A stretch of DNA of 23,884 bases. It comes from Gracilaria caudata. Lineage: Eukaryota; Rhodophyta; Florideophyceae; Gracilariales; Gracilariaceae. The stretch is taken from assembly GCA_030374735.1 (NCBI GenBank), contig JASCIV010000335.1, positions 1 through 23,884 of the forward strand, in the 5' to 3' direction. Below, one piece after another: positions 17,501 to 23,884 of the stretch; position 1 is the stretch's first letter, and every line of letters starts with the position of its first letter. Position numbers and translations under genes: made by a program. A model generated the notes under the pieces. That model ran no database searches, was not told where the DNA came from, and saw only the letters and a list, made by a program, of their open reading frames with translations.

Positions 17501-18500
17501 TGGACTCCTTGAAAGATGCGTTGCTAAGTTCTACACAGCTACCCAGGCAGCCGACAGCAGTAATTCGGGTAGGGCAGAATTCGATATTACGAAGGATCAC
17601 ATTGCAACGATGTATAAGTATTTGATGTCAAAACATGGATATGAGGCACAGGTATTCTGGTCATACTTCAAATTCCTTGAGCTCATGTCATCTGGGGACT
17701 TAAACTCGAGTTCACTACAATCCATAATGCGCCGCACGTTCATGCACACTAAGGATTACGATATTGTATTCGAACTGGGGCAGTTCCCTATTAGCAGTAT
17801 GACCATGGCTCCAGGGGCTGTGTCACGCTCTTTTGAAGGCGAGAAGAAGCACACTTTGCGAGAAATAGAGTTCGCATTCTATGAGAGGGCAATTACGGAG
17901 GGGCAAAGCGCAAGATCTATGTTTGAGTTAGGGCGGATGTACGAAAGGGGAGAGAGAGGTCTTCAAGTTGATGAAACCAGAGCTGCTGCACTATACCAAA
18001 TGGCTATTGCGCACGGGAATACTTCCGGTGCAAAGAAAGCACTTGGAGATCTATACATTCGAGGCGCTCCACGACCGATGGGAAAAGAGAGAGATCTCAA
18101 TTATGCTGTGAGGATGTATTGGCGGGCGGTTTCAGAAGATCACGACGGTGAGGCCATGTTTGAGCTCGGGAATTTGTATCACTTCGATGAAAGATTATCA
18201 AACGACCCTGTTCGTGCTGCAGCCCTCTACCAGGGAGCAATTATACAAAGCAATGAGGTCCGCGCAATGAGGAGGTTGGCAAACATGTACCGCCATGGTG
18301 ATGGCGTTTCCAAGAATCCTGTACTATCTGTGACTTTCTACCAACTGGCAATCGATATCGGTGATGATAATGACTCTAGGGCTCAACTTGCACTGTTGCT
18401 TACGAACGGCGATGAAGATGTGGAACCAGATGAACAGAGAGCTCAAAATTTGCATGAACATCTCCAACATCAAGGAATGATGACTCCGAGAACTTCTTAA
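14550..18500 (+). CDS. Large membrane protein with C-terminal Sel1-like repeats
   Basis: The frame gives 1316 residues from the ATG at 14550; four codons upstream are open but lack an ATG. Hydrophobic segments at about residues 9-28, 50-70, 79-100 and 178-200 suggest an N-terminal four-pass membrane domain. The middle 900 residues are soluble, Trp/Arg-rich and match nothing I know. From about residue 1105 to 1305 there are roughly five Sel1-like repeats: RSMFELGRMYERGERGLQVD, AKKALGDLYIRG, EAMFELGNLYHFDE, RAMRRLANMYRHGDGVSKNP and RAQLALLLTNGDEDVEPDE, each followed by an A-x-x-x-Y helix. Sel1 repeats act as protein-binding superhelices. In Hrd3/SEL1L the repeats precede the membrane anchor, so this order is reversed. 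The acidic C-terminus ends HLQHQGMMTPRTS. The gene converges with SEC6. Function is unknown; an ER or plasma-membrane scaffold is a guess. Confidence 0.85.
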   Translation: MVLQELAENIYVILSAYLLAFLPWTVLDSSDFIGPEWKSIAATRREGRIHLTVVMLPITYIIFYITVQAATRDFKEMFASFVALIFSIIHLMRTLWGLLQINELHAWVASSIQNLQYMGVYYKPQGGVDLSKHPSQLADEFLINETLVDNEINYSGTQTYLKYGSISLRISKTSRSFIAQRALFLFRFCVVGVNLLIDYFSFVWTGVKVRKLFQVPHDPIEIWLRWSSALIAQGFGHWVDGFRAGNQPEAAVPSGTPKIHRHFMRRRDYFAGELLSSAGLHVCSEFATEDYSIKLLDRTVMPLEKSTSLFLWEEWDQHSDLRDGRVNKDDLFITAVISGIGLPFSCPHFRTLDRNPNSKTVADNGYAPHAFSLERIVESLPVEFGEEISQLDTFKLEWFAILLSLGARAQSHLQNPPKQKDPGTFDAVLKTTDPALENLRDQLGFANYIDDDSQGPRDAIHISRLCSFPIANRCLNLRSGSNRLVMKVGELIDVWMSLTAGEQYQFLLSVDDGWTQLCLNTSKSNSDPDNVVGDRGTSSHYEETQDGPASYESLFAVQKEVERARLMIQYAKTGHRYDHLDQTITFMGYSMENVRSYLASWLHLNPATPSDVWEPRIEYSTRNPLMSYRVIDITEILKDFTSEVTWGKEKDYFSRKGVQNRLIWKMQTEFQTEISMNWSGPSSEILMMLCILSFPSLQIDVSVEVQKLPRKSLSPFRGPIQKNSIASPVRINIRPSCAPQKLFVHIHYESLQEGQFRAFAMLGREDTRTDLHFLWECWRDAFTARLQAMAEWQKEHNLPHSDVMRSPPKISRKTGFMNTGAIGTGEKLRTWPGWLPFRFEFCRYEVEHPEFLKQYPRRSNVQLTFPNRMHNEQSTARFPGFTLRSFRYEESDPEYLMYACSVIRDYLGAEPQRPIETFEDLGDEVRRMMDRPREYFRAGARKLHRAVILLEIAAIELGNPAALRACIKHLTEHHHIAADIKRAVGLLERCVAKFYTATQAADSSNSGRAEFDITKDHIATMYKYLMSKHGYEAQVFWSYFKFLELMSSGDLNSSSLQSIMRRTFMHTKDYDIVFELGQFPISSMTMAPGAVSRSFEGEKKHTLREIEFAFYERAITEGQSARSMFELGRMYERGERGLQVDETRAAALYQMAIAHGNTSGAKKALGDLYIRGAPRPMGKERDLNYAVRMYWRAVSEDHDGEAMFELGNLYHFDERLSNDPVRAAALYQGAIIQSNEVRAMRRLANMYRHGDGVSKNPVLSVTFYQLAIDIGDDNDSRAQLALLLTNGDEDVEPDEQRAQNLHEHLQHQGMMTPRTS

Positions 18501-18919
18501 AAGAGCTTAGGTTGACGGCGGGCGCGCCCTGGGAAATATTATTTCACAAATAAGAACGATTACAGAGGTAAGTAGGTTTTTCGGTGGGGACTCCCCACTG
18601 GGGAGCGATGAAGGCTAGGCAAAATAGCTCTCATGGTACATACCCCGTATCACTTTTTGAAATGAGAACACAGTTCTTGAATCAAAGAAAGACGTATACG
18701 GTTCTATACATGACAGAGCTTGATACAGGATTACAGGAGCAAAGAACCATCCAAAAGTCTGATGTCTAGGCTTGCTACACAGGGGTTTGCAGGGCCAGCG
18801 TCAACCCCTTTCTCTGGGATAAGCTCTTGGCAAATTGCGCACAGCCTTTCTTTACCTTCAGGTGCATCGCGTAGATAAATTCACAATAATCGATTCGGTG
18901 GGGCACATGCCGGAGAATA
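18501..18919. other. Convergent intergenic region with palindromes
   Basis: This is the 3' flank shared by the Sel1 gene (+) and SEC6 (-). It contains GGGCGCGCCC near 18521 and the hairpin GTGGGGA-C-TCCCCAC at 18584-18598. No gene was recognised. The palindromes may mark transcription ends. Confidence 0.5.
18584..18598. terminator. Perfect 7 bp hairpin in a convergent gap
   Basis: GTGGGGA and TCCCCAC are exact reverse complements around a single C, 84 bases after the Sel1 gene stop. A role in 3'-end formation is inferred from position only. Confidence 0.35.
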
Positions 18920-21625
18920 TCATCTTTGAGCATTCCTCTCCGTTGACATTCTCTTGGCAATGCTGCTGTTGAAAGACTTTGGTGTCCACATTAAAGACGA
19001 AGATGAGAGGTTTTGCTCGTTAAACCCACCCTGTCTTTCTGTGAAACGCTCTGAAAACGAACCATTCGGGTCACTAAATCTTGAGCTCCAGATACGCCCA
19101 TCATCAACACTTGACATTCTGCTGGAGGTTTGACCTTCAATCCGATCTACGGTGCTCCTAGTCATATGTACGGCTTCAAGAACTAAGGAAGGATCCAAGT
19201 CGTTACGAGTTTCCCATATTTTCTCTGCATTTCTTATGCCAAATTGACCGTGCGCCCCGCACTCCATTGCCCAAAGAGGGCGAAGAGCTCTGTCGATTAT
19301 AAACTTGGCTTCTCTGAAAGCTTCAGCCACGGCGTGAGCTGTTGGATCACACTTGTATAACATTTGAATTGCATACAAAGGTTCCAAAGATGGTTTCAGC
19401 TGTTTCTTCTGATGGAGAGGTACTTGTCTCTCCATGAAAACAGATATGTTTGAGATGTCTTTTTCAATAAGTGCGAGAACTGCTTCTCCACTCATAGAGG
19501 CTAACCCCACACTCGACGACAGGACCTTAGAGCTGGCATCGCTCCGCCTCGTACTGACTGCCCGACTAAGACTTTCGGAAAATTCCTCGACCTCTTCGTT
19601 TTGATCTTCAAATATGGGAAGGGAAGTGAACCGCCGTGCAACGCTTTCATCAAGACGTGGATGAGTTAAGCGCAAAAATGGAACAAGATACCAAACAACA
19701 ATACGCTTCAAAGTTTCGATAGCGAGATACTCGAAATGGTAGTCAAGGAGAGCCTCTTTGTACTCCTTGAAATAGTCCGCTAATACGGCCAACATATCCA
19801 ATATTACTTCTGTGCCTGTGTTTGGAGCAAAAAGGCGAGTGACGTGAACTTCCAGGAACGGTCTCATTCCATCGATGAGGACGTGGAGGGAGACTGATGC
19901 GGTTGAGCGAAACCCTTCAATTACGCTTTCCATTCTTTCCTCAATCTCCGGTCGATGGTGGTCAAGACCTAAAGGAATAAACAAATCTCTCAACTCCTCT
20001 GAGAACCCAAGGCACTTGGCCATATGGTTTGCCGTTGCGCAGAGATAAGAACCTCCTTCTTCAACAGATGTGTCAATTTTGTCGTTGGCGATTACTTGAC
20101 GAACCTCTGTTTGGAAATCCAGTAAGATTCCCGACACAACCTGCGCAACCGCCTGGTCCAAATCACGCACCTTCAGGTCCAGCATTCGCCGCACCTGTTC
20201 GCCAATACAATCCATTACAATCTGCGACAAATCGTCGCGGCAGAGCACAGCCTTGGATATGTTCAGCCGCTTCCGTTTGGCCACGGCTTGGCGCTTTGCA
20301 CCAAGTGCGACTTCCACACGCTCCTCGGAGGAAAGTCGGGAGGTGATATTGGCAGTGATCCTATGAGCACAGTGTTGTTGTAGCGCGCATATGAGACGCT
20401 TGCGATCTTTCTCGCTGAGAAAGCAGTCTATGGTTTCACCTTGTTCGTCAACCTCATTTCTATATTTGCTATACCAAGACGTTAGTCTGATGAGATCAGA
20501 CTCAGAAAGCAACATAGACCCATCGGGCTTGTTTAGATGAAGAAGCTGACTGATAAGACGCATGAACTGTCTGTGGAGCTCCTTTTCGTAAAGCTTGGAA
20601 ACCTCAAACGACGGCGGTAGACATGGTGTCACATAGCGTCGAACGATCTCAGTCTCAGAACGGCGCTGCTGAATCCAGTCCAAGATGCTAGAAACATGAA
20701 CGTCATTGCTGAGGTTTGATGTGATGGCGCCGTCGTCGCTTGCCATTTGGTCCTTGAATGCGCGCAACTCGCGCTCTCTCTGCCAAAACTGCGCGTGCAA
20801 CGATTCTACAATAGCATTCAGCGCGCGTTTCTTGTAATCATGAGTGCCAAACGCACGAACCGCTGCACCACGCTCCGCGAGCCCCCCTTTTTGGGTGTGA
20901 TTCTTCCACCACTGATCCTCAGCCTCCTCACTCTCAACCACGCGCGCACCGGCAACGAGGATACAAGGGTTGACTTGCGACAACTGCACGACGTTGCCAA
21001 ATATGCCTCGAAGCACGATATCTTCAAGAAGGTTGCGCGTTTCGACCGCCTTGGAAAACCACTGTGTGGGACTCGGGTTGTCGGCGGATGGCGCGCTTTC
21101 AAGCAAAATGAGGTCGCGCAGCCTTTCAGCGGCGGTGAGGTTGGCGTGCGCATCCACAAGCAAAGCAGGGTTGCCTTTAACGACCTTGTCCAAGCCAATA
21201 CTATGCACCTTTTCGAGGTAGGTGGTGGCTCGTTCCAGCGCTTGAGGAGCCTCCATGGTGAACTCTGCCCAGAACAAGGTCTGTGAGATATTGTGCAACG
21301 CCCTCACCGCGGCGAGTTGCGCTTCGTTCGCGGGGAAGGAGTCGGTATAGGCGACTGGGTGCTGGTGGGACTCATCGCTGACATGGGCAGGCGGGCAGGT
21401 GGGTTGCAGTGTGCGCCACAGATCTGCGGCGGACGCCAGCGACTTGCGTAGCGTCTCGCGCTCTTCCAGCACTTCTGCCAGCAGCTTGCGAGCTGTGGAT
21501 TTGGCGTCGGCGAGCTGTATGTGCCATTTCTCGAGCGCTGTGTCGAGGACAGGCAGGAGATTGCCATCCGCCCCAGAGATGGCGTCGGAAATTACACGGA
21601 TGGCCTCTTGTTGGATTTCAGACAT
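18920..21625 (-). CDS. SEC6: Exocyst complex subunit SEC6 (EXOC3)
   Basis: The product should be the Sec6/EXOC3 subunit of the exocyst, which tethers secretory vesicles to the plasma membrane before SNARE fusion. From the ATG at 21625 the frame gives 901 residues; it is open 16 codons further upstream but without an ATG. The N-terminal third is helical. It includes LSQVNPCILVAGARVVESEE near residue 215, which matches the conserved Sec6 stretch around 'alRvIE'. The centre and C-terminal half are helical rods. LPPSFEVSKLYEKELHRQF and SDLIRLTSWYSKYRNEV near residues 340-400 match the Sec6 core in which the family has Leu-x-x-Trp before a Tyr. The length exceeds animal EXOC3 (about 750). The extra residues form a Ser-rich C-terminal tail (SSRFSDPNGSFSERFTERQG and beyond), possibly a phosphorylated regulatory tail. 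No intron is needed. Confidence 0.85.
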   Translation of the reverse strand: MSEIQQEAIRVISDAISGADGNLLPVLDTALEKWHIQLADAKSTARKLLAEVLEERETLRKSLASAADLWRTLQPTCPPAHVSDESHQHPVAYTDSFPANEAQLAAVRALHNISQTLFWAEFTMEAPQALERATTYLEKVHSIGLDKVVKGNPALLVDAHANLTAAERLRDLILLESAPSADNPSPTQWFSKAVETRNLLEDIVLRGIFGNVVQLSQVNPCILVAGARVVESEEAEDQWWKNHTQKGGLAERGAAVRAFGTHDYKKRALNAIVESLHAQFWQRERELRAFKDQMASDDGAITSNLSNDVHVSSILDWIQQRRSETEIVRRYVTPCLPPSFEVSKLYEKELHRQFMRLISQLLHLNKPDGSMLLSESDLIRLTSWYSKYRNEVDEQGETIDCFLSEKDRKRLICALQQHCAHRITANITSRLSSEERVEVALGAKRQAVAKRKRLNISKAVLCRDDLSQIVMDCIGEQVRRMLDLKVRDLDQAVAQVVSGILLDFQTEVRQVIANDKIDTSVEEGGSYLCATANHMAKCLGFSEELRDLFIPLGLDHHRPEIEERMESVIEGFRSTASVSLHVLIDGMRPFLEVHVTRLFAPNTGTEVILDMLAVLADYFKEYKEALLDYHFEYLAIETLKRIVVWYLVPFLRLTHPRLDESVARRFTSLPIFEDQNEEVEEFSESLSRAVSTRRSDASSKVLSSSVGLASMSGEAVLALIEKDISNISVFMERQVPLHQKKQLKPSLEPLYAIQMLYKCDPTAHAVAEAFREAKFIIDRALRPLWAMECGAHGQFGIRNAEKIWETRNDLDPSLVLEAVHMTRSTVDRIEGQTSSRMSSVDDGRIWSSRFSDPNGSFSERFTERQGGFNEQNLSSSSLMWTPKSFNSSIAKRMSTERNAQR

Positions 21626-22070
21626 GTGTGGCGGTGGGTTGAAGCGAGATTGTGGTTGGTGTTGCTGAAGCACGGTGCGAAGGCATGGGCTAGGTAATTG
21701 GTATCATATGTGGGGCAGAGCAGAGTCAAAAGGCGCTTTCGGTCGAACGTCGTGGGGGATAAGTTGGCGTTTATGGGGAGAGCAAAGAGCGCAGCGTTGC
21801 ACCTTCGCGGGTGATGGACATATAAGTTACCTTTGGTACGTGACGTGTGCTCTCATCAAGAAGAGCTGTCGCACGGGATCAAGCTGACGGCTTCGCTTTT
21901 ATCTTATTTTTCAGGAATTATTTTCATTCTTGAGCCCCTTGTGAATCACAAACTTGACGCACCGATCCGAGCACGGCCCGCGCCCACCCCCTCGGCGCAG
22001 AGCGTCCGTCAACCGCCGCGCTCATCTCCAGCGACCCATTCGCTGCCGCATCGGTCTGCAACGCGCGCAA
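21626..22070. promoter_or_regulatory. Divergent promoter region between SEC6 and the MICOS-like gene
   Basis: The 445-base gap separates the two divergent start codons and is short enough for a shared promoter. It is GC-rich on the MICOS-like side (21950-22070), with a T-rich patch near 21895-21930. No recognisable element was found. Confidence 0.45.
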
Positions 22071-22741
22071 ATGAACTCGAAGGACGCAGCCAACGAGGAG
22101 CCGCGCTCAGCTCTGAATGCGCTCATTCGCAGCGCGCACGCCTTTCTAGATCGCGCCGTAGAAGGAGCAAAGGTACGCCGCGCAGCCGCCAAAAACGACG
22201 CGCTAACGCAACAAAGAAGCTAACGCCTGTTCATGGCTTTCATATAGAAACATTCGCCGCTCAACGAACAAAAACTGCAAGCCGCGGACGACGCCGTAGC
22301 GGGTGTCATTCACAGTACGCATTTCTCAATTCCGTTGCGCGCGCAAAATGGTAGACTCTGACCGCGCACTCACGTATGCGAATTTCGGTTGTGACAGAGG
22401 CGTATCACGCCGTGAAGCGAATCGCGGTGAACGGCAATCCCGTGGTGATTCTCAGCTCGGCGGCCGTGTTGGGCGCCGCGCCATCTCTGCCGTGTACGTG
22501 ATGCGTGTGCCACAAGCCGTTGCAAACAAAACAGCGTTGCAAACAAAACAGCGTTGCGAACCACGACGGTAGCTGACATGTGTGTGTGTGTGTGTTTGCT
22601 TTTCGGTTGCGTTTTGGGGCGTCAGTCGGGCCGCGAGCCATCATTCGCAATGCGGGGTTGGCGGTGGCAATGGCGTCGGTGATGATTTACCCGGATCATA
22701 TCAGATCGTACTTTGCTGCAGCGCCGGACAAGAAGGAATGA
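22071..22741 (+). CDS. Small two-helix protein, MICOS MIC26/MIC27-like, four exons
   Basis: Proposed exons are 22071-22172, 22248-22314, 22398-22493 and 22626-22741, with introns of 75, 83 and 132 bp. All donors start GTACG (GTACGC twice, GTACGT once). Acceptors are ATATAG, TGACAG and CGTCAG, and phases 0, 1 and 1 all agree. The joined product has 126 residues and ends TGA 22739-22741. The N-terminal half is a charged amphipathic helix (SALNALIRSAHAFLDRAVEG). A hydrophobic stretch NPVVILSSAAVLGAAPSLP follows, then a second, RNAGLAVAMASVMIYPDH, with a Tyr-Pro after it. This layout resembles the apolipoprotein-O-like MICOS subunits MIC26/MIC27, which have two helices with a Y-P motif after the second and shape cristae. 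The family call is tentative; the gene model is firmer. It converges with pyridoxal kinase, with stops 33 bases apart. Confidence 0.65.
22518..22594. repeat. 17 bp tandem repeat and (TG)8 in intron 3
   Basis: CGTTGCAAACAAAACAG occurs at 22518-22534 and 22535-22551, with a partial third copy beginning CGTTGC. A (TG)8 run follows at 22579-22594. Both lie inside the third intron of the MICOS-like gene and may vary in length between strains. Confidence 0.8.
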
Positions 22742-22745
22742 TGTG

Positions 22746-22768
22746 CACGCGCGCGCAGCGCGCGCGTG
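22746..22768. terminator. Perfect 11 bp CG-rich hairpin between convergent stop codons
   Basis: CACGCGCGCGC (22746-22756) and GCGCGCGCGTG (22758-22768) are exact reverse complements around a single A. The element sits inside the 33-base gap between the MICOS-like stop (22741) and the pyridoxal kinase stop (22775). Being nearly symmetrical, it would form the same hairpin in both transcripts. Alternating CG also favours Z-DNA. A shared 3'-end or transcription-blocking role is inferred. Confidence 0.55.
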
Positions 22769-22774
22769 ATGGAA

Positions 22775-23692
22775 TCAATGCGGCATGGATATGTGGCGCA
22801 CAGACACCAAGCTCAGAGGCGGATCGAGAATGTGCTGCTGGCTTTGAACGAGACGCAGCTCCGGGAACGGACAGCGCCCGCGTCTCTTCGGCAACTTGAC
22901 CGTGTTGGCCAACACCGCCGACACGGACGCGGTGGCGCTGCAGCACGCGCGCACGGGGTCGTCGGGAAACCTGTCGCCCCACGCTAACAATAAAGCAGTC
23001 ATGAGGTCGCCCGTGCCCGTGAAGTTGCCCTCAATGTACGGCGTGTCCACGGCAAAGCGCATGTGCGCGTGCGCGGTCTGGCGCGACACCAGCACCGACA
23101 TGGTGCCGGAGCGGCGCTCAAACATGGTGCCGGTGACCACCACGGTGGGTATGCCGTAGCGCTCGTGCAGGTAGTTGCACGCCACAAACGTGTCCTGCTC
23201 GCTGCTGACGGTGCTGTTGGTGAGCAGCGACAGCTCGAACGCGTTGGGCGTGAGAACGGTGGCGAACTGCAGGATGGACTCCTTGTAGATATCGACAAGC
23301 TGCTCCGGCACGTACAGCTTGCCGTTATCGCCCAGCACCGGGTCGCACACATACACCAGCGGCGGCGCCGCGGCGCGGCGCAGCAGTTGCACGGCGTCGG
23401 CCACCGCCAGCAGGCAGCCGGGCGTGCCGATAAAACCGGTAAGCAGGTGCGAGGTGCACGAGAGCAGATCGTTGTCGCGCAGCGCGTGCAGCACGGTGCG
23501 CAGGTCGGCCGCGTCCAGGCGCATGCCGCGCGCGCCGTGCGCGTAGCCGGTGTGGTTGGAGAGCTGGCACGAGTTGAGGATGTCCACGTCGTAGCCGAGC
23601 AGCTGCAGCGGGAACGCGGCCGCGCGATTGCCCACGTAGCCGGACGTGACGTGGCTCTGCACGGACAGCACGCGGCGGGCGACGGCCGCCAT
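22775..23692 (-). CDS. PDXK: Pyridoxal kinase
   Basis: The enzyme phosphorylates pyridoxal, pyridoxine and pyridoxamine with ATP in the vitamin B6 salvage pathway, in the cytosol. The single frame starts at the ATG at 23692 and gives 305 residues, against 312 in human PDXK. Family landmarks are in order: the N-terminal substrate site RVLSVQSHVTSGYVGNRAA, the flap SNHTGYAHG, the VYVCDPVLGD strand with a following GKLYVPEQLVDIYKE, the TPNAFELSLLT segment, the VVTGTMF strand, and the ATP and catalytic motif NFTGTGDLMTALLLAW with the catalytic Asp in GTGD. The C-terminal helix ELRLVQSQQHI is also typical. No key residue is missing. Codon use is very GC-rich compared with the middle of the window. 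The closest neighbour is the convergent MICOS-like gene. Confidence 0.95.
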   Translation of the reverse strand: MAAVARRVLSVQSHVTSGYVGNRAAAFPLQLLGYDVDILNSCQLSNHTGYAHGARGMRLDAADLRTVLHALRDNDLLSCTSHLLTGFIGTPGCLLAVADAVQLLRRAAAPPLVYVCDPVLGDNGKLYVPEQLVDIYKESILQFATVLTPNAFELSLLTNSTVSSEQDTFVACNYLHERYGIPTVVVTGTMFERRSGTMSVLVSRQTAHAHMRFAVDTPYIEGNFTGTGDLMTALLLAWGDRFPDDPVRACCSATASVSAVLANTVKLPKRRGRCPFPELRLVQSQQHILDPPLSLVSVRHISMPH

Positions 23693-23884
23693 GTCGGCGC
23701 TGCGGGCGGAAGGTGCGCAGCCGGCAACGGGACCAGTCGGCGCAGAGCCGATGCTCTAGACGCGATGGGACGCACGGGACGGAAGGGACGCGCCCGCGAC
23801 GGGACGCGACTGGGGACAGCACCGGGCGGCACACGGACGGGGACGGTACGGAACGGGACGGGACGGGACGGGACGGGACGGGGC
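23693..23884. repeat. G-rich promoter flank ending in CGGGA tandem repeat
   Basis: The 5' flank of pyridoxal kinase is GC-rich. The final bases from about 23850 carry five G-runs spaced as GGGAC, and looser GGGACG-like units extend back to about 23766. The run could fold as a G-quadruplex on the plus strand. It is cut by the window edge, so its full length is not known. Confidence 0.6.

Noticed and set aside
22999..23834. Long Arg/Ala/Pro/Cys-rich minus-strand frames over pyridoxal kinase
   Set aside because: Off-frame shadows created by high GC content; the kinase frame carries all family motifs.

Overview
The window is nuclear DNA of a eukaryote. It encodes a GID/CTLH ligase scaffold (WDR26), an exocyst subunit (SEC6), a eukaryotic-type pyridoxal kinase, a ROMO1/MGR2-like mitochondrial protein, and clear GT-AG introns. 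Most large genes are single open frames. Introns are few and short (75 to 258 bp) and lie mainly in small genes. An intron-poor unicellular alga fits best, and a red alga such as a Porphyridium relative is plausible because of the large Sel1-repeat membrane protein. That placement is inference. No rRNA, tRNA, CRISPR array, prokaryotic operon or complete transposon was recognised.

Layout. 3-1175 (+): 3' part of a coiled-coil, multi-pass membrane protein that runs off the left edge. 1756-2379 (+): two-exon gene for a small, probably mitochondrial protein. 3337-4239 (+): phosphopantetheine adenylyltransferase of CoA synthesis. 4901-5797 (-): unrecognised membrane-like protein. 6594-6935 (+): two-exon ROMO1/MGR2 homologue. 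7289-7813 (-): small charged coiled-coil protein. 8066-8288: cluster of short palindromes. 9049-10855 (-): WDR26/GID7 with a nine-codon last exon. 11677-13200 (-): protein with a PKD/Ig-like domain and an Asp/Glu-rich half. 13201-14549: long shared upstream region with upstream ORFs. 14550-18500 (+): 1316-residue membrane protein with C-terminal Sel1 repeats. 18920-21625 (-): SEC6/EXOC3. 22071-22741 (+): four-exon gene for a small two-helix protein resembling MIC26/MIC27 of MICOS. 22775-23692 (-): pyridoxal kinase. The right edge is a G-rich CGGGA-type repeat.

The genes do not form one pathway. They are housekeeping functions (cofactor synthesis, mitochondrial inner membrane, exocytosis, ubiquitin ligation) mixed with lineage-specific membrane or acidic proteins. 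The least expected signals are the repeated palindrome GTACCGTCGTAC, a perfect CG-rich hairpin between two convergent stop codons, an upstream ORF that overlaps the Sel1 gene start as TAATG, and three small genes that appear only after splicing by eye. I did not find a clear new multi-gene system. The best candidates for undescribed biology are the Sel1 membrane protein, the acidic PKD-like protein and the palindrome family.
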